From assembly GCF_001431045.1 (NCBI RefSeq), contig NZ_BCLE01000005.1:1-64000 (forward strand): a stretch of DNA of 64,000 nucleotides. Direction: 5' to 3'. A model generated the notes under the pieces. It worked only from the letters and a program-made list of their open reading frames with translations. It had not been told where the DNA came from and did no database searches. A program made the position numbers and the translations under genes. Position 1 is the first letter of the stretch, and each line of letters opens with the position of its first letter. Source of the stretch: Streptococcus orisasini. GTDB taxonomy: Bacteria > Bacillota > Bacilli > Lactobacillales > Streptococcaceae. Below are positions 9,467 through 18,540 of this stretch, piece by piece.

Positions 9467-10118
9467 CTAAAGCCACTTTCAGTGTTTCAACCTGAGCGGT
9501 TAAGTTACCTTTGAAAAGATATGAACCAGCTACAAAAACATTAGCTCCTGCTTGGGCACAGGCTTTGATTGTGTTATTGTCTACGCCGCCATCAACTTCA
9601 ATATCATAGTTAAGACCTCGCTGTTTACGTAGCTGGGCAGCCAATTTCACCTTTTCCAGACATTCAGGAATAAAGGCTTGTCCGCCAAAGCCCGGATTAA
9701 CAGTCATGATTAAAACCTGATCAACCAAATTCAAGACAGGCTCAATCGCCGATAAAGGAGTTCCGGGATTAATGACAACACCTGCTTTCATGCCAGCAGC
9801 CTTGATTTTTTGCAGAGCACCGTGAATATGAGTTGTGGCCTCAACATGAATGGTCATAATATCAGCTCCCGCTTGAGCAAATTCATTCACGTAACGCTCT
9901 GGATTGACAACCATAAGGTGGCAGTCAAAGACTAATTTACTGTATTTGCGCATACTGGCAACCACACCTGCGCCAAAACTGATATTAGGTACAAACTGAC
10001 CATCCATAATGTCAATATGGACATATTTAACACCTGTTTCTTCAATGCGCTTTAACTCTTTTTCAAAATTAGCATAATCTGCAGCCAAAATAGATGGAGC
10101 AATTTTGTAAGTTGACAT
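9459..10118 (-). CDS. rpe: Ribulose-phosphate 3-epimerase
   Basis: Pentose phosphate enzyme that interconverts ribulose-5-phosphate and xylulose-5-phosphate. The TIM-barrel motifs APSILAADYANF, HIDIMDGQFVPNISFG, VDGGVDNNT and VAGSYLF are all present. The length is 219 residues, the normal size. It lies 8 bases after rsgA. Confidence 0.95.
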   Translation of the reverse strand: MSTYKIAPSILAADYANFEKELKRIEETGVKYVHIDIMDGQFVPNISFGAGVVASMRKYSKLVFDCHLMVVNPERYVNEFAQAGADIMTIHVEATTHIHGALQKIKAAGMKAGVVINPGTPLSAIEPVLNLVDQVLIMTVNPGFGGQAFIPECLEKVKLAAQLRKQRGLNYDIEVDGGVDNNTIKACAQAGANVFVAGSYLFKGNLTAQVETLKVALDD

Positions 10119-10126
10119 AAAAAGAC

Positions 10127-10999
10127 CTACTTTCTCTTAATCGTTTTTTTATAAGTCTCTCGGCGATTTTCGATCTCACTGAGAATTTGCAAATAATTAT
10201 GATAGCGTTCCTGCCAGATATCCCCATGAGTCAGCGCTGCTTTAACCGCACAATCTGGTTCATGCGTATGAGTGCAGGAACGAAACTTGCATTCGGAACT
10301 CAGCTGTAATATTTCAGGGAAGGCAGCATTGAGTTCTTCGCTACTTGTTATTTCGTAATCCAGCGAACTAAATCCAGGGGTATCGGCAATTTTACCGCCG
10401 TGTACATTATAGAGCGTCACAGCACGTGTTGTATGTCGGCCGCGGCCTAAGCTGTCCGAAATTTCAGCAGTTTCAAGCTCCAAATCCGGAGCAATTTTAT
10501 TGAGCAGTGTTGACTTACCAACTCCTGTTTGCCCCATAAAGACTGTTATTTTGTTTTTTAAAAGCGGCAGCAGTTCCTCTACATGGCAGATAACCTGATA
10601 GCCGATTTTCTGATACTGCTCCTTAACCGTTTTTAGAAAAGTCCTGTCTCTTAACAAATCAATTTTAGAAATATAAATTAGAGGCCTGATTTTCTTAGAT
10701 TCTAACAGTATCAAAAAACGGTCTAATAAATTATGATTAAAATCGGGTTCCTTGGCTGACATGATAACCACCGCCTGATCAATATTGACAATGGGCGGCC
10801 GTGTCAAACTATTTTTTCGTTCATGAATAGCCAAAATATATCCTTCAGACTGCTTTTCTGCCGAGAAGTCAACTTCATCGCCAACATAGGGACGATGTCC
10901 CTTCTTTCTAAAGTTCCCCCGTGCCCGTGTCTGATAAACCTGTCCTTTTGATTCTACATAATAAAATCCGGCCAAAGACTTAATAATTTTACCTTGCAA
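10127..10999 (-). CDS. rsgA: Ribosome small subunit GTPase RsgA
   Basis: Late 30S assembly GTPase. It has an N-terminal OB fold (to about residue 65), a circularly permuted GTPase domain with SKIDLL (G4) ahead of [12 protein letters not shown] (G1) and DTPGFSSLD (G3), and a C-terminal zinc site with Cys-x4-Cys-x-His-x5-Cys spacing ([14 protein letters not shown]). The length of 290 residues is standard. It is the first gene of the unit leading to yhaM. Confidence 0.95.
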   Translation of the reverse strand: MQGKIIKSLAGFYYVESKGQVYQTRARGNFRKKGHRPYVGDEVDFSAEKQSEGYILAIHERKNSLTRPPIVNIDQAVVIMSAKEPDFNHNLLDRFLILLESKKIRPLIYISKIDLLRDRTFLKTVKEQYQKIGYQVICHVEELLPLLKNKITVFMGQTGVGKSTLLNKIAPDLELETAEISDSLGRGRHTTRAVTLYNVHGGKIADTPGFSSLDYEITSSEELNAAFPEILQLSSECKFRSCTHTHEPDCAVKAALTHGDIWQERYHNYLQILSEIENRRETYKKTIKRK

Positions 11000-11116
11000 A
11001 CGCTCTCCTCACTAAACTTATTACTCTCATTATAACAAAAAAATAATCTTTTTTCTTTTTAGGTATTGGCAAATGACAAAAAAAGCGTATAATAGTATAA
11101 TGTATTATAAAGTGAT

Positions 11117-11199
11117 GCGGAGATGGTGGAACGGCAGACACGCATGCTTCAGGCGCATGTGCTCTTTCGAGCGTGAGGGTTCAAATCCCTTTCTCCGCA
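11117..11199 (+). tRNA. tRNA-Leu (anticodon CAG)
   Basis: The acceptor arms GCGGAGA/TCTCCGC pair exactly. The anticodon stem CATGC/GCATG encloses loop TTCAGGC with anticodon CAG. A variable arm GTGCTCTTTCGAGCGT and T-loop GGGTTCAAATCCC follow. The long variable arm is the class II form expected for leucine. A is the discriminator base. Confidence 0.95.
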
Positions 11200-11334
11200 T
11201 TTTTCTTTTATCTATTTTGGTATCGCTTTCTACCGCAATCATTGTTGCTTAGCTGCGATACCTTCTTTAGAAAGAAAAACATATATAGTAGGAATTTATC
11301 ATTTGTGTTAGCAATCTCTGCTGACTTTTATTTT

Positions 11335-11423
11335 GGAAAGGTGGCCCAGCTTGGTACGGCACCGGACTCGAAATCCGGCAAGTGGACTTTGTTCACACGC
11401 GGGTTCAAATCCCGTCCTTTCCT
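11335..11423 (+). tRNA. tRNA-Ser (anticodon CGA)
   Basis: The acceptor arms GGAAAGG/CCTTTCC pair. The anticodon stem CCGGA/TCCGG carries loop CTCGAAA with anticodon CGA. A long variable arm (CAAGTGGACTTTGTTCACACG) and the T arm GCGGGTTCAAATCCCGT follow. The class II variable arm supports serine. The base after the acceptor stem is T. Confidence 0.93.
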
Positions 11424-11495
11424 TAACTAAAAACAGCAGCTGGCAAAGTTTACACATTCAGCTGACTTAGCTTAAATCTTAAATAAAAGAAAAAA

Positions 11496-11522
11496 TCTCA
11501 CTCCTCGAGTGGGACTTTTTTT
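11496..11522 (+). terminator. Terminator after the tRNA pair
   Basis: TCTCACT-CCTCG-AGTGGGA hairpin followed by CTTTTTTT on the plus strand. Confidence 0.85.
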
Positions 11523-11661
11523 ATGTAATCTTATTTTAGGGAAATTTGGGGAGTCATGGGGTATCTTTGCATTCATATCATTTTCAAGTTTTAGGATAGG
11601 AATGTCTATATTTTCTTAAAGGAGAATTTCTTATAATAGACTCAGTTAAGAAAGGAGACCT

Positions 11662-12348
11662 ATGATTTACCTTATTTCAGTCTTTTTTGCAGGAGTTCTA
11701 TCTTTCTTTTCTCCCTGTATTCTGCCCCTGATGCCGGTTTACTTGGGAGTTTTGCTGGACAATCGAACTCCAAACAAGACAAAGAAAATTTATTGGCACG
11801 GCGTTATCAAGACCCTCTGTTTCATTTTGGGTTTGTCAGCAGTCTTTGTTATTTTGGGCTATGGAGCCGGCTTTTTAGGGAATCTTCTATATGAAGACTG
11901 GTTCCGCTATCTCTTAGGAGGAATTGTCATTGTCCTTGGAGTTCATCAGATGGAATGGATTACCATTAAGAAATTGCAGTTCCAAAAAAAAGTTGCCTTT
12001 CAAAATAAGCAATCAAGAAACGGATTTCTCAACGCTTTTATTCTGGGCTTAACTTTTAGCTTTGGCTGGACACCGTGCGTCGGACCTGTCTTGAGCTCTG
12101 TTTTAGCGTTGGCAGCTGCGGGAGGACAAGGTGCTGTCCAAGGCGGGCTCTTGATGATTGTTTACACTTTAGGCTTGGGCATTCCTTTTATTGCCCTATC
12201 ATTTGCATCAGACTTTTTGATGAAGCATTTTGCTAAAATCAAGCCTTACATGAGCATTTTGAAAAAAATCGGCGGTTTTTTGATTATATTAATGGGACTG
12301 CTGCTTATGTTTGGCAACCTCAACATTTTTGCATCACTTTTTGAATAA
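11662..12348 (+). CDS. ccdA: CcdA-family thiol-disulfide electron transporter
   Basis: Polytopic membrane protein that moves electrons from cytoplasmic thioredoxin to extracytoplasmic partners. It has six hydrophobic segments with conserved FFSPCILPLMPVY near residue 20 and FGWTPCVGPVL near residue 138; their cysteines form the redox pair of the DsbD/CcdA family. The length of 228 residues is typical. The RBS AAAGGAGACCT precedes the ATG. It stands 10 bases before a thioredoxin-like lipoprotein and MsrAB, the natural recipients of its electrons. Confidence 0.93.
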   Translation: MIYLISVFFAGVLSFFSPCILPLMPVYLGVLLDNRTPNKTKKIYWHGVIKTLCFILGLSAVFVILGYGAGFLGNLLYEDWFRYLLGGIVIVLGVHQMEWITIKKLQFQKKVAFQNKQSRNGFLNAFILGLTFSFGWTPCVGPVLSSVLALAAAGGQGAVQGGLLMIVYTLGLGIPFIALSFASDFLMKHFAKIKPYMSILKKIGGFLIILMGLLLMFGNLNIFASLFE

Positions 12349-12358
12349 GGAGAATACC

Positions 12359-13165
12359 ATGAAAAAAACAACAATGATTTTAACCGGTCTATCTTGCTTG
12401 GCTTTACTAGGCGCTTGCTCTAAAAAAGAAGATAAAATGGCTATGCATGACACAATGTCAAGCAAGAGCCATATGAAAGTTAAAGCGGCTGAGCGGACTA
12501 AGAAAAATGATCATATGAAATCTGATAAGATGAAAAACGATAAAATGAAAAAGCACGACAAAATGAAGTCTGACAAGATGGCAGATGACAAAATGAAAAA
12601 ACATGACAAGATGGCAGACGATAAAATGAAAAAACACGATAAGATGAAAAGCGATAAGATGGAAAAGCATGACAAAATGAAGTCTGACAAGATGAGCAGC
12701 CATGATAAGGTGAAAGCCGACAGCATAAAAACAAAAAATGCTGGCAAAACAGCACCGGACTTTACTTTGATGGACATCAACGGTGAAACGCATAAGCTTT
12801 CGGATTACAAAGGGAAGAAAATCTATCTCAAATTCTGGGCTTCTTGGTGTTCTATCTGCCTTTCAACTCTGCCAGATACACAAGCCTTAGCTGATGTGAA
12901 AGACAAAGATTATGAAGTATTAACAGTTGTCTCTCCAAACCACAATAATGAAAAATCTGAAGAAGGCTTCAAAAAATGGCTGTCTGGTACAGACTACAAG
13001 AATTTACCCGTTCTTTTAGATTCAAAAGGTCAACTTTTAAAAGCTTACGGTGTTAGGTCTTATCCAACCTCAGCCTTTATCGATAGCGACGGGGCTCTTG
13101 TAAAAACACACATTGGCTATATGGATAAGAAAGATATTGAAAAAACACTGAAAGAAATTAAATAA
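12359..13165 (+). CDS. Thioredoxin-like lipoprotein with Met/His/Asp/Lys-rich repeat linker
   Basis: Surface TlpA/ResA-type thioredoxin, probably reduced by CcdA and reducing MsrAB. The start at 12359 follows AAGGAGAATACC and gives a lipoprotein signal with LALLGAC (lipid Cys20). Residues 21-120 are a linker of Lys-His-Asp-Lys-Met and Lys-Ser-Asp-Lys-Met units with a partly regular 11-residue spacing; I count 16 Met and 8 His. Residues 131-268 are the thioredoxin domain with WCSIC (Cys164, Cys167). The total of 268 residues is longer than usual because of the linker. The pneumococcal Etrx/TlpA proteins occupy the same operon position. Confidence 0.9.
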   Translation: MKKTTMILTGLSCLALLGACSKKEDKMAMHDTMSSKSHMKVKAAERTKKNDHMKSDKMKNDKMKKHDKMKSDKMADDKMKKHDKMADDKMKKHDKMKSDKMEKHDKMKSDKMSSHDKVKADSIKTKNAGKTAPDFTLMDINGETHKLSDYKGKKIYLKFWASWCSICLSTLPDTQALADVKDKDYEVLTVVSPNHNNEKSEEGFKKWLSGTDYKNLPVLLDSKGQLLKAYGVRSYPTSAFIDSDGALVKTHIGYMDKKDIEKTLKEIK

Positions 13166-13179
13166 AAAAGAGGCGGTTC

Positions 13180-14310
13180 ATGATGAAAAGCAAGATATTT
13201 TTGGGAATAGCGGCTTTAGTTTTTGTACTGGCCGTAGTCTTCCTAAGACTCTACGGATTCAGTAGACTGAACTCATCTGCCAACAATTCATATTTTCAAG
13301 ACCAAAGGGCCTTCAGCCAGCCAAATACAGTTAGAAAAGACAAACAAAAAGGAGATAGTATGACAAATACAAACAAAAAGGAAATTTACCTGGCCGGCGG
13401 CTGCTTCTGGGGGGTTGAAGAATACTTTTCCAGAGTGGACGGAGTTTTAGATGCTGTGTCTGGCTACGCCAATGGCAGCAGCGATACAACTAAATATGAA
13501 CTCCTGCTTCAGACCGGACATGCTGAAACTGTCCATGTGACTTATGATGCCAACCGAATCAGCCTTAAAGAAATTCTTCTCCACTACTTTAGAATTATCG
13601 ACCCAACCAGCTTAAACAAGCAAGGAAATGACCGCGGCAGCCAGTACCGCACGGGTATTTATTATACCGATAAGGCAGATGAAGCCACTATAAAGGAAGT
13701 TTTCCAGGAAAAAGCTCCTGATTACGATAAGGAAATCGTTGTCGAAAAAGCTCCATTGAAGCATTTTATCAAGGCAGAAAACTACCATCAAGACTACTTG
13801 AAGAAACATCCAAATGGCTACTGCCATATCAACGTCAACCAGGCTAATTATCCAGTCATTGATGCAGCCAAGTATCCTAAACCAAATAAAGAGGAAATCA
13901 AATCTAAATTATCTAAAGAAGAATATCAAGTGACTCAAGAAAATAAAACAGAATCTGCCTTTTCTAATCGTTACTGGGATAAGTTTGAACCAGGAATTTA
14001 TGTAGATATTGTTACAGGTGAGCCGCTCTTCTCTTCAAAGGATAAATTTGAATCAGGCTGCGGCTGGCCAAGCTTTACCAAACCAATCAGCCCAGATGTT
14101 CTGCGTTACAAAGAAGATAAAAGCTTTAACATGGTTCGAACAGAAGTTAGAAGTCGCTCTGGTGATTCACACTTGGGGCATGTCTTTACAGACGGGCCTA
14201 AAAAGCAAGGCGGTTTAAGATACTGTATCAACAGCTTATCCATTCGCTTCATTCCTAAAGCAGACATGGAAGCAAAAGGTTACGGCTATCTCCTCGCTTA
14301 TATTGATTAA
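13180..14310 (+). CDS. msrAB: Membrane-anchored methionine sulfoxide reductase MsrA-MsrB fusion
   Basis: Repairs oxidised methionine outside the membrane. There is an N-terminal transmembrane anchor (residues 5-25) and a short linker. The MsrA domain has [11 protein letters not shown] (nucleophile Cys75), specific for the S-sulfoxide. The C-terminal MsrB domain has GCGWPSF, HLGHVF and RYCIN (Cys349), specific for the R-sulfoxide. It is 376 residues and 14 bases downstream of the thioredoxin-like lipoprotein. The RBS AGAGGCGG precedes two adjacent ATGs, so the start could be one codon later. Confidence 0.95.
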   Translation: MMKSKIFLGIAALVFVLAVVFLRLYGFSRLNSSANNSYFQDQRAFSQPNTVRKDKQKGDSMTNTNKKEIYLAGGCFWGVEEYFSRVDGVLDAVSGYANGSSDTTKYELLLQTGHAETVHVTYDANRISLKEILLHYFRIIDPTSLNKQGNDRGSQYRTGIYYTDKADEATIKEVFQEKAPDYDKEIVVEKAPLKHFIKAENYHQDYLKKHPNGYCHINVNQANYPVIDAAKYPKPNKEEIKSKLSKEEYQVTQENKTESAFSNRYWDKFEPGIYVDIVTGEPLFSSKDKFESGCGWPSFTKPISPDVLRYKEDKSFNMVRTEVRSRSGDSHLGHVFTDGPKKQGGLRYCINSLSIRFIPKADMEAKGYGYLLAYID

Positions 14311-14349
14311 CTTTGATATAATCAAGATAAGAGAGCAAGGAGAAAATAA

Positions 14350-15084
14350 GTGTACACATTATTGATTGTTGAAGACGAATACCTTGTCCGCCAAGGTATT
14401 CGTTCTTTGGTAGATTTTAAACAATTTGGTATTGAGCACGTTTACGAAGCTGAAAATGGGCTGCAAGCCTGGCACTTATGCCAAGAAAAAGATTTTGATA
14501 TTGTTTTGACAGATATCAATATGCCTAAGATGAACGGCATTCAGCTGGCAGAGCTCATTAAGGAAAGAAAAGCGGACACCCACTTGGTCTTTTTGACCGG
14601 CTATGATGAATTTGACTATGCCTTATCTGCTGTCAAATTAGGGGCAGATGACTACCTGCTCAAGCCTTTTTCAAAGGCGGATGTAGAAGCTGTCTTACTC
14701 AAAATAAAAGAAAAGATAGATCTGGCGAAAAAACAGGAAAAACTCCATCAGCTAGCAGAATATAAAGAGGGCTCGGACCTAGAAAAGACTATTCAAAAGC
14801 ACCTTGGTGACAGCAGCTTCAGTCTGAAAAACCTAGCTCAGGAATTAGGTTTTAGTCCCAATTATCTTAGTGTTCTTATCAAAAAAGACTTAGGTATGTC
14901 TTTTCAGGATTATCTGATTAGGGAACGAATGAAAAAGGCTAAGCTTTTGCTGCTGACAACAGACCTGCGTGTCTATGAAATTGCAGAACAGGTTGGTTTT
15001 GAGGATATGAATTACTTTTCACAGCGCTTTAAACAGGTCGTTGGAATGACACCTAGGCAATACAAAAAAGGAGAGACCTCATGA
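14350..15084 (+). CDS. AraC-type two-component response regulator
   Basis: YesN-like response regulator. A receiver domain (residues 1-120) has acidic EDE and the phosphoacceptor Asp55 in LTDINMPKMNG, then LTGYDEF and LLKPFSKAD. The C-terminal AraC DNA-binding domain (about 145-244) has two helix-turn-helix motifs (LAQELGFSPNYLS and IAEQVGFEDMNYFSQRFK). Translation starts at GTG 14350 after AAGGAGAAAATAA. It overlaps the kinase gene by 4 bases (ATGA). Position after msrAB matches pneumococcal TCS07. Confidence 0.92.
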   Translation: MYTLLIVEDEYLVRQGIRSLVDFKQFGIEHVYEAENGLQAWHLCQEKDFDIVLTDINMPKMNGIQLAELIKERKADTHLVFLTGYDEFDYALSAVKLGADDYLLKPFSKADVEAVLLKIKEKIDLAKKQEKLHQLAEYKEGSDLEKTIQKHLGDSSFSLKNLAQELGFSPNYLSVLIKKDLGMSFQDYLIRERMKKAKLLLLTTDLRVYEIAEQVGFEDMNYFSQRFKQVVGMTPRQYKKGETS

Positions 15085-16790
15085 GACGCTATCCCTTGCT
15101 GGTACAGCTGATTATTACCGTCTTTCTGATTATCTTAGTGTTGATTATGAGTTTGGGCGGTCTTTATTATCAGACTAGTTCCAGCAGCATTCGCCAACTT
15201 ATTGAAAAAGACACCCGCCAGAGTATTAAACAAAGTGGCCAAGCCGTTACTACCTACCTGCAGCATTTAAAAGATACAACAGCTACTTTAGCAAAAAATA
15301 AAACTGTTCTGGCTTATGCTAAAGACAGTCAAGAAAATGAGCGCCGTTCAGTCTTAGAATTGATGAAAACTATTTTATCTGCCGATTCTGACCTAGTCTC
15401 AGCAGTTTTGGTCACCAAATCAGGGCAAGTGGTGTCAACAGACCCCAAACTAACTATGAAAACCTCCAGCCATATGATGGCAGAAAAATGGTATCAAAAC
15501 GCTATTCACCGAGACGCTATGCCAGTACTTACCCCTGCTAGGCAGGCCTCTGACGCTTCTTCAGCAGACTGGGTTATTTCAGTAACTCAGGAAGTTGTTG
15601 ATGAACAAGGACGCAATTTAGGCGTGCTGCGCCTGGACATTGGTTATGCTACACTGAAAGCATCACTGGACCAGCTGAATCTGGGGAAATCAGGATTTGC
15701 CTTTATCGTCAACAAGCAGCATGAATTTGTCTACCATCCTCAAAAATCAGTCTACAGTTCTAGTCAGGAAATGGCTGCTATGAAGCCTTATCTGCAGATT
15801 AAAAATGGCTACAGCAAGACAGATCACCACTTTGTCTATCAAAAAACTATCCCTAATAGTCAGTGGACCTTGGTAGGGGTTGCTTCTCTTGATCAACTGC
15901 ACACGGTGCAGCAGCAAATTTTCTGGTCATTTGCTGGTACTGGTATTCTAGCTATTATCATTTGCGGTTTAGCAATCTTTTTTGCAACCAGACTGTGGCT
16001 AAAACCCATCCGAGACTTGCAAGAAACGATTTTAGCCATTAAAAATGGTGATAATAGTGTTAGAGCCAGAGCATCTGGTTCTCCAGAATTAACCAATTTA
16101 GCCAAACAATTTAACGCCATGTTAGACGAAATTGACCAACTGATGGGCTCTGTAGCTGAAAAAGAACAGGCAATTGGTCAGTATCGTCTGCAGGCTTTGG
16201 CCAGCCAGATCAATCCGCATTTCCTATATAATACCTTGGATACCATCATCTGGATGGCTGAATTCAATGACAGCAAGCGCGTGGTGGAGGTGACAAAGTC
16301 CTTGGCCAGTTATTTCCGTCTGGCTCTCAACCAAGGAAATGAGCTGATTGCCCTGTCTGATGAACTCCACCATGTTGAACAGTATCTTTTCATTCAAAAG
16401 CAGCGCTATGGAGATAAACTGTCCTATAAGATCAATCCACTGCCCGCCTTTGATAAAGTAAGCATCCCTAAACTCATCTTACAACCCTTGGCTGAAAATG
16501 CCATCTATCATGGCATCAAAGAAGCTGAGCGTCCTGGGCTAATTGAGATCACTGTGAGTGAAGACAGCACTTCTTTAATATTAAGCGTCAGGGATAATGG
16601 GGTAGGCTATGATGAAACTGCTACTACCCACAGTCAAGGTGCGCTAAAACGGGGAGGAATTGGCTTAAAAAATGTGGATCAACGCCTGAAACTGCAATAC
16701 GGCGACGATTACCGTATGGTCATTCAATCTGAAAAAGATTCCTTTACTGACATTCAGCTTTATCTGCCCAAAAATCAACTAAAAAATTAA
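15081..16790 (+). CDS. YesM-type sensor histidine kinase
   Basis: Membrane sensor kinase partner of the preceding regulator. It has transmembrane helices near residues 8-30 and 280-300 flanking a Cache-like extracellular sensor, a HAMP linker (about 300-355), and the His_kinase block QINPHFLYNTLDTIIWMAE with phosphoacceptor His380. The ATPase domain has LQPLAENAIYHGI (N box) and GIGLKNVDQRLKL (G box). The length is 569 residues. The ligand is unknown; pneumococcal relatives have been linked to host glycan use. Confidence 0.92.
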   Translation: MRRYPLLVQLIITVFLIILVLIMSLGGLYYQTSSSSIRQLIEKDTRQSIKQSGQAVTTYLQHLKDTTATLAKNKTVLAYAKDSQENERRSVLELMKTILSADSDLVSAVLVTKSGQVVSTDPKLTMKTSSHMMAEKWYQNAIHRDAMPVLTPARQASDASSADWVISVTQEVVDEQGRNLGVLRLDIGYATLKASLDQLNLGKSGFAFIVNKQHEFVYHPQKSVYSSSQEMAAMKPYLQIKNGYSKTDHHFVYQKTIPNSQWTLVGVASLDQLHTVQQQIFWSFAGTGILAIIICGLAIFFATRLWLKPIRDLQETILAIKNGDNSVRARASGSPELTNLAKQFNAMLDEIDQLMGSVAEKEQAIGQYRLQALASQINPHFLYNTLDTIIWMAEFNDSKRVVEVTKSLASYFRLALNQGNELIALSDELHHVEQYLFIQKQRYGDKLSYKINPLPAFDKVSIPKLILQPLAENAIYHGIKEAERPGLIEITVSEDSTSLILSVRDNGVGYDETATTHSQGALKRGGIGLKNVDQRLKLQYGDDYRMVIQSEKDSFTDIQLYLPKNQLKN

Positions 16791-16883
16791 GAGCAGGTGG
16801 ATATAAGAACCGACAAAGTAAAAACAGTTAAGATCCAAGCAAAACTTTTCAGTATAGTAACTTGACATAAGACTGCTAACAAA

Positions 16884-16915
16884 AAACCTCGCTTTTTCAT
16901 TTGGCGAGGTTTTTA
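16884..16915 (+). terminator. Terminator after the sensor kinase gene
   Basis: AACCTCGC-TTTTTCATTTG-GCGAGGTT followed by TTTTATT. The 320-base gap to the next gene holds this terminator and the promoter at 17022-17050 and nothing else I can recognise. Confidence 0.85.
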
Positions 16916-17021
16916 TTAGCAGTTCATGAAGCAGCTTCTCATTTTTAAAGTCAGGGGTTTGCTTCACTGCTTTGTCTAATGTTAGATGATCAAAATATGT
17001 TAAAAATAATTCACTTTTTTA

Positions 17022-17050
17022 TTGACAGTATTTTGAAGAAGTGATATATT
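17022..17050 (+). promoter_or_regulatory. Promoter of the small membrane protein operon
   Basis: Consensus TTGACA (17022-17027), 17-base spacer, TATATT (17045-17050), about 60 bases before the first gene. Confidence 0.8.
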
Positions 17051-17110
17051 TATAACAGAAAGAGTTAGAAATAATTAACATTTATCTTATATAGAAAGAA
17101 GGGATGACTT

Positions 17111-17536
17111 ATGAAAAAAGATATTTACAAACGGATGACATTCGCTATTGTGCTTCCTCAACTATTTGTCATCTGGTTAATCTCAACTGACTCTCATCCT
17201 GTCTGGATCAAACATGTCACCTTTGGCATTACAATGGCTTTGATTTTCATTATTTCTATCATTGTCAATACTGTCAAATTTCCTGATAAACCTGCCAAAT
17301 CTGATCTTAAAAAAGCTCCCCAGCAAAAACAAAAATTCCGCTGGACCTACTTGATACCAAGTTTATTTGTTATCCCAATGATGATTGTCAATGTCGCAGT
17401 TAGTTCAAATCCTGTTAGTATCAAGCTTGCTGTTTTAGGCATAACATTGGGTTTGATAGCTGTCATTTTCGCGACTACTGCTTGGCTGATGAATCGTCAC
17501 AAAAAACTAGGGAGGTTGCTTACTAATGAAAAATAA
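17111..17536 (+). CDS. Small membrane protein, four helices
   Basis: Unrecognised integral membrane protein of 141 residues with about four transmembrane segments in two hairpins, separated by a charged KAPQQKQKF linker. Each hairpin contains a similar motif, SHPVWIKHVTFGIT and SNPVSIKLAVLGIT, pointing to internal duplication. It overlaps the next gene by 11 bases. A regulator gene in the same operon suggests a small self-regulated membrane module. Function unknown. Confidence 0.75.
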   Translation: MKKDIYKRMTFAIVLPQLFVIWLISTDSHPVWIKHVTFGITMALIFIISIIVNTVKFPDKPAKSDLKKAPQQKQKFRWTYLIPSLFVIPMMIVNVAVSSNPVSIKLAVLGITLGLIAVIFATTAWLMNRHKKLGRLLTNEK

Positions 17537-18104
17537 AAAACGGCTCTATATTTCCTGGCTTCTGATGTTACTTTTGTGGTTTCTAACGTGGTTTCTAACA
17601 CCGCAAAGTCATCCTGCTTGGATAAAAACTACTGTCTTCATTATCGCTTTACTGTTTCAAGCTATCATTCTGTGGCTCTTTCGCAAAGAAGCCTTTCAAA
17701 AACCAGAAGACCGCTATTTTGGATTGACTGAAAAATTGTACAGTATGACAATCTTTGCCGCAATGGGGGTTTATACCAAAGGTATTTGGGCTATCACGCC
17801 AAATAGCAATCCTATCTGGATAAAGCATGTCTTTTTAGGATTGGGGCTCTTGATTTTAGTTGCTTTCTTCCTCTACTTTGCTTTCAAAAAAGTGGACGAA
17901 AAGCCTGATGAACGCTTTTATGCTGACTTGGCTAAGGCTGCTTGCCTGACCTTGAGTTTGATCTTAGCCTGCTTGATGATTTTGAGCGTTATTGCCTTCT
18001 TCTTCCCATTTACCTTGACAGCTGGTATGATTTTGATCTTCGGCGCAGTTATGATTTTGGCCTTTGATATTGCTTTTTTCCTCTTTGAGAAAAGAGGTGG
18101 TTAA
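17526..18104 (+). CDS. Small membrane protein, about six helices
   Basis: Unrecognised 192-residue membrane protein. It repeats the motif of its upstream neighbour twice (SHPAWIKTTVFIIA near residue 30, SNPIWIKHVFLGLG near residue 98), so the two genes are probably paralogous. Charged loops and a C-terminal FEKRGG tail follow the last helix. It ends one base before the start of the XRE regulator. Confidence 0.75.
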   Translation: MKNKKRLYISWLLMLLLWFLTWFLTPQSHPAWIKTTVFIIALLFQAIILWLFRKEAFQKPEDRYFGLTEKLYSMTIFAAMGVYTKGIWAITPNSNPIWIKHVFLGLGLLILVAFFLYFAFKKVDEKPDERFYADLAKAACLTLSLILACLMILSVIAFFFPFTLTAGMILIFGAVMILAFDIAFFLFEKRGG

Positions 18105-18105
18105 G

Positions 18106-18321
18106 ATGGCTAATATCCTAACTAATCTCAAAGAATTACGCAAGGCGAAAAAAATGAGTCAGGAGGAACTGGCGCAGTTAATTGGGGTCAGAAGGGAAAC
18201 CATTGTCCACCTAGAAAACAACCGTTACAACCCCTCACTTGAAATGGCGCTGAAAATCGCGGAGATTTTCCAGCTGCCTGTGGAAGATATTTTTCAACTG
18301 AATAAGGAGGATCAATCATGA
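18106..18321 (+). CDS. XRE-family transcriptional regulator
   Basis: Small DNA-binding protein of 71 residues that is almost entirely one Cro/C1 helix-turn-helix: LKELRKAKKMSQEELAQLIGVRRETIVHLENNRYNPSLEMALKIAEIF. The start at 18106 follows AGAGGTGGTTAAG. This compact class usually controls its own operon. It overlaps the next gene by 4 bases. Confidence 0.88.
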   Translation: MANILTNLKELRKAKKMSQEELAQLIGVRRETIVHLENNRYNPSLEMALKIAEIFQLPVEDIFQLNKEDQS

Positions 18322-18506
18322 AAACACAAACTTGCCCTTACTGTGGGGAAAATCAATTTGTTACAGCCAAACAAAACAAAGGCTATGCTGGTGTTTCACG
18401 TTCGGGCAGTGCCACTAAGCTAGGTCAATCGATCTGCCTAGAAATCTGTAAAAACTGTGGAACGGTTGTTCGATTTTTTGTGGAAGAGTCTGAAAAATTA
18501 AGCTAA
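18318..18506 (+). CDS. Small zinc-ribbon protein
   Basis: Hypothetical 62-residue protein with two Cys-x2-Cys pairs (CPYCG near residue 6, CKNCG near residue 47) that should bind zinc. RBS AAGGAGGATCAATC. It is the last gene of the four-gene operon and is followed by a terminator. Role unknown. Confidence 0.75.
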   Translation: MKTQTCPYCGENQFVTAKQNKGYAGVSRSGSATKLGQSICLEICKNCGTVVRFFVEESEKLS

Positions 18507-18511
18507 TTAAA

Positions 18512-18540
18512 AAATCCTGCTCGTTCAGCGGGATTTTTTT
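18512..18540 (+). terminator. Terminator of the small membrane protein operon
   Basis: AAATCCTGCT-CGTTC-AGCGGGATTT hairpin followed by TTTTT on the plus strand. It overlaps the 3' end of the convergent minus-strand gene. Confidence 0.8.

Noticed and set aside
11173-11430. Open frame of 85 codons across both tRNAs
   Set aside because: It covers the two tRNA genes and has no coding character.
12458-12793. Long Cys/Phe/His-rich frames antisense to the thioredoxin lipoprotein
   Set aside because: They are the reverse of the Lys/Met/Asp repeats; no start signals or independent conservation are apparent.
16779-16967. 62-codon minus-strand frame after the sensor kinase gene
   Set aside because: It runs over the terminator hairpin and has no RBS.
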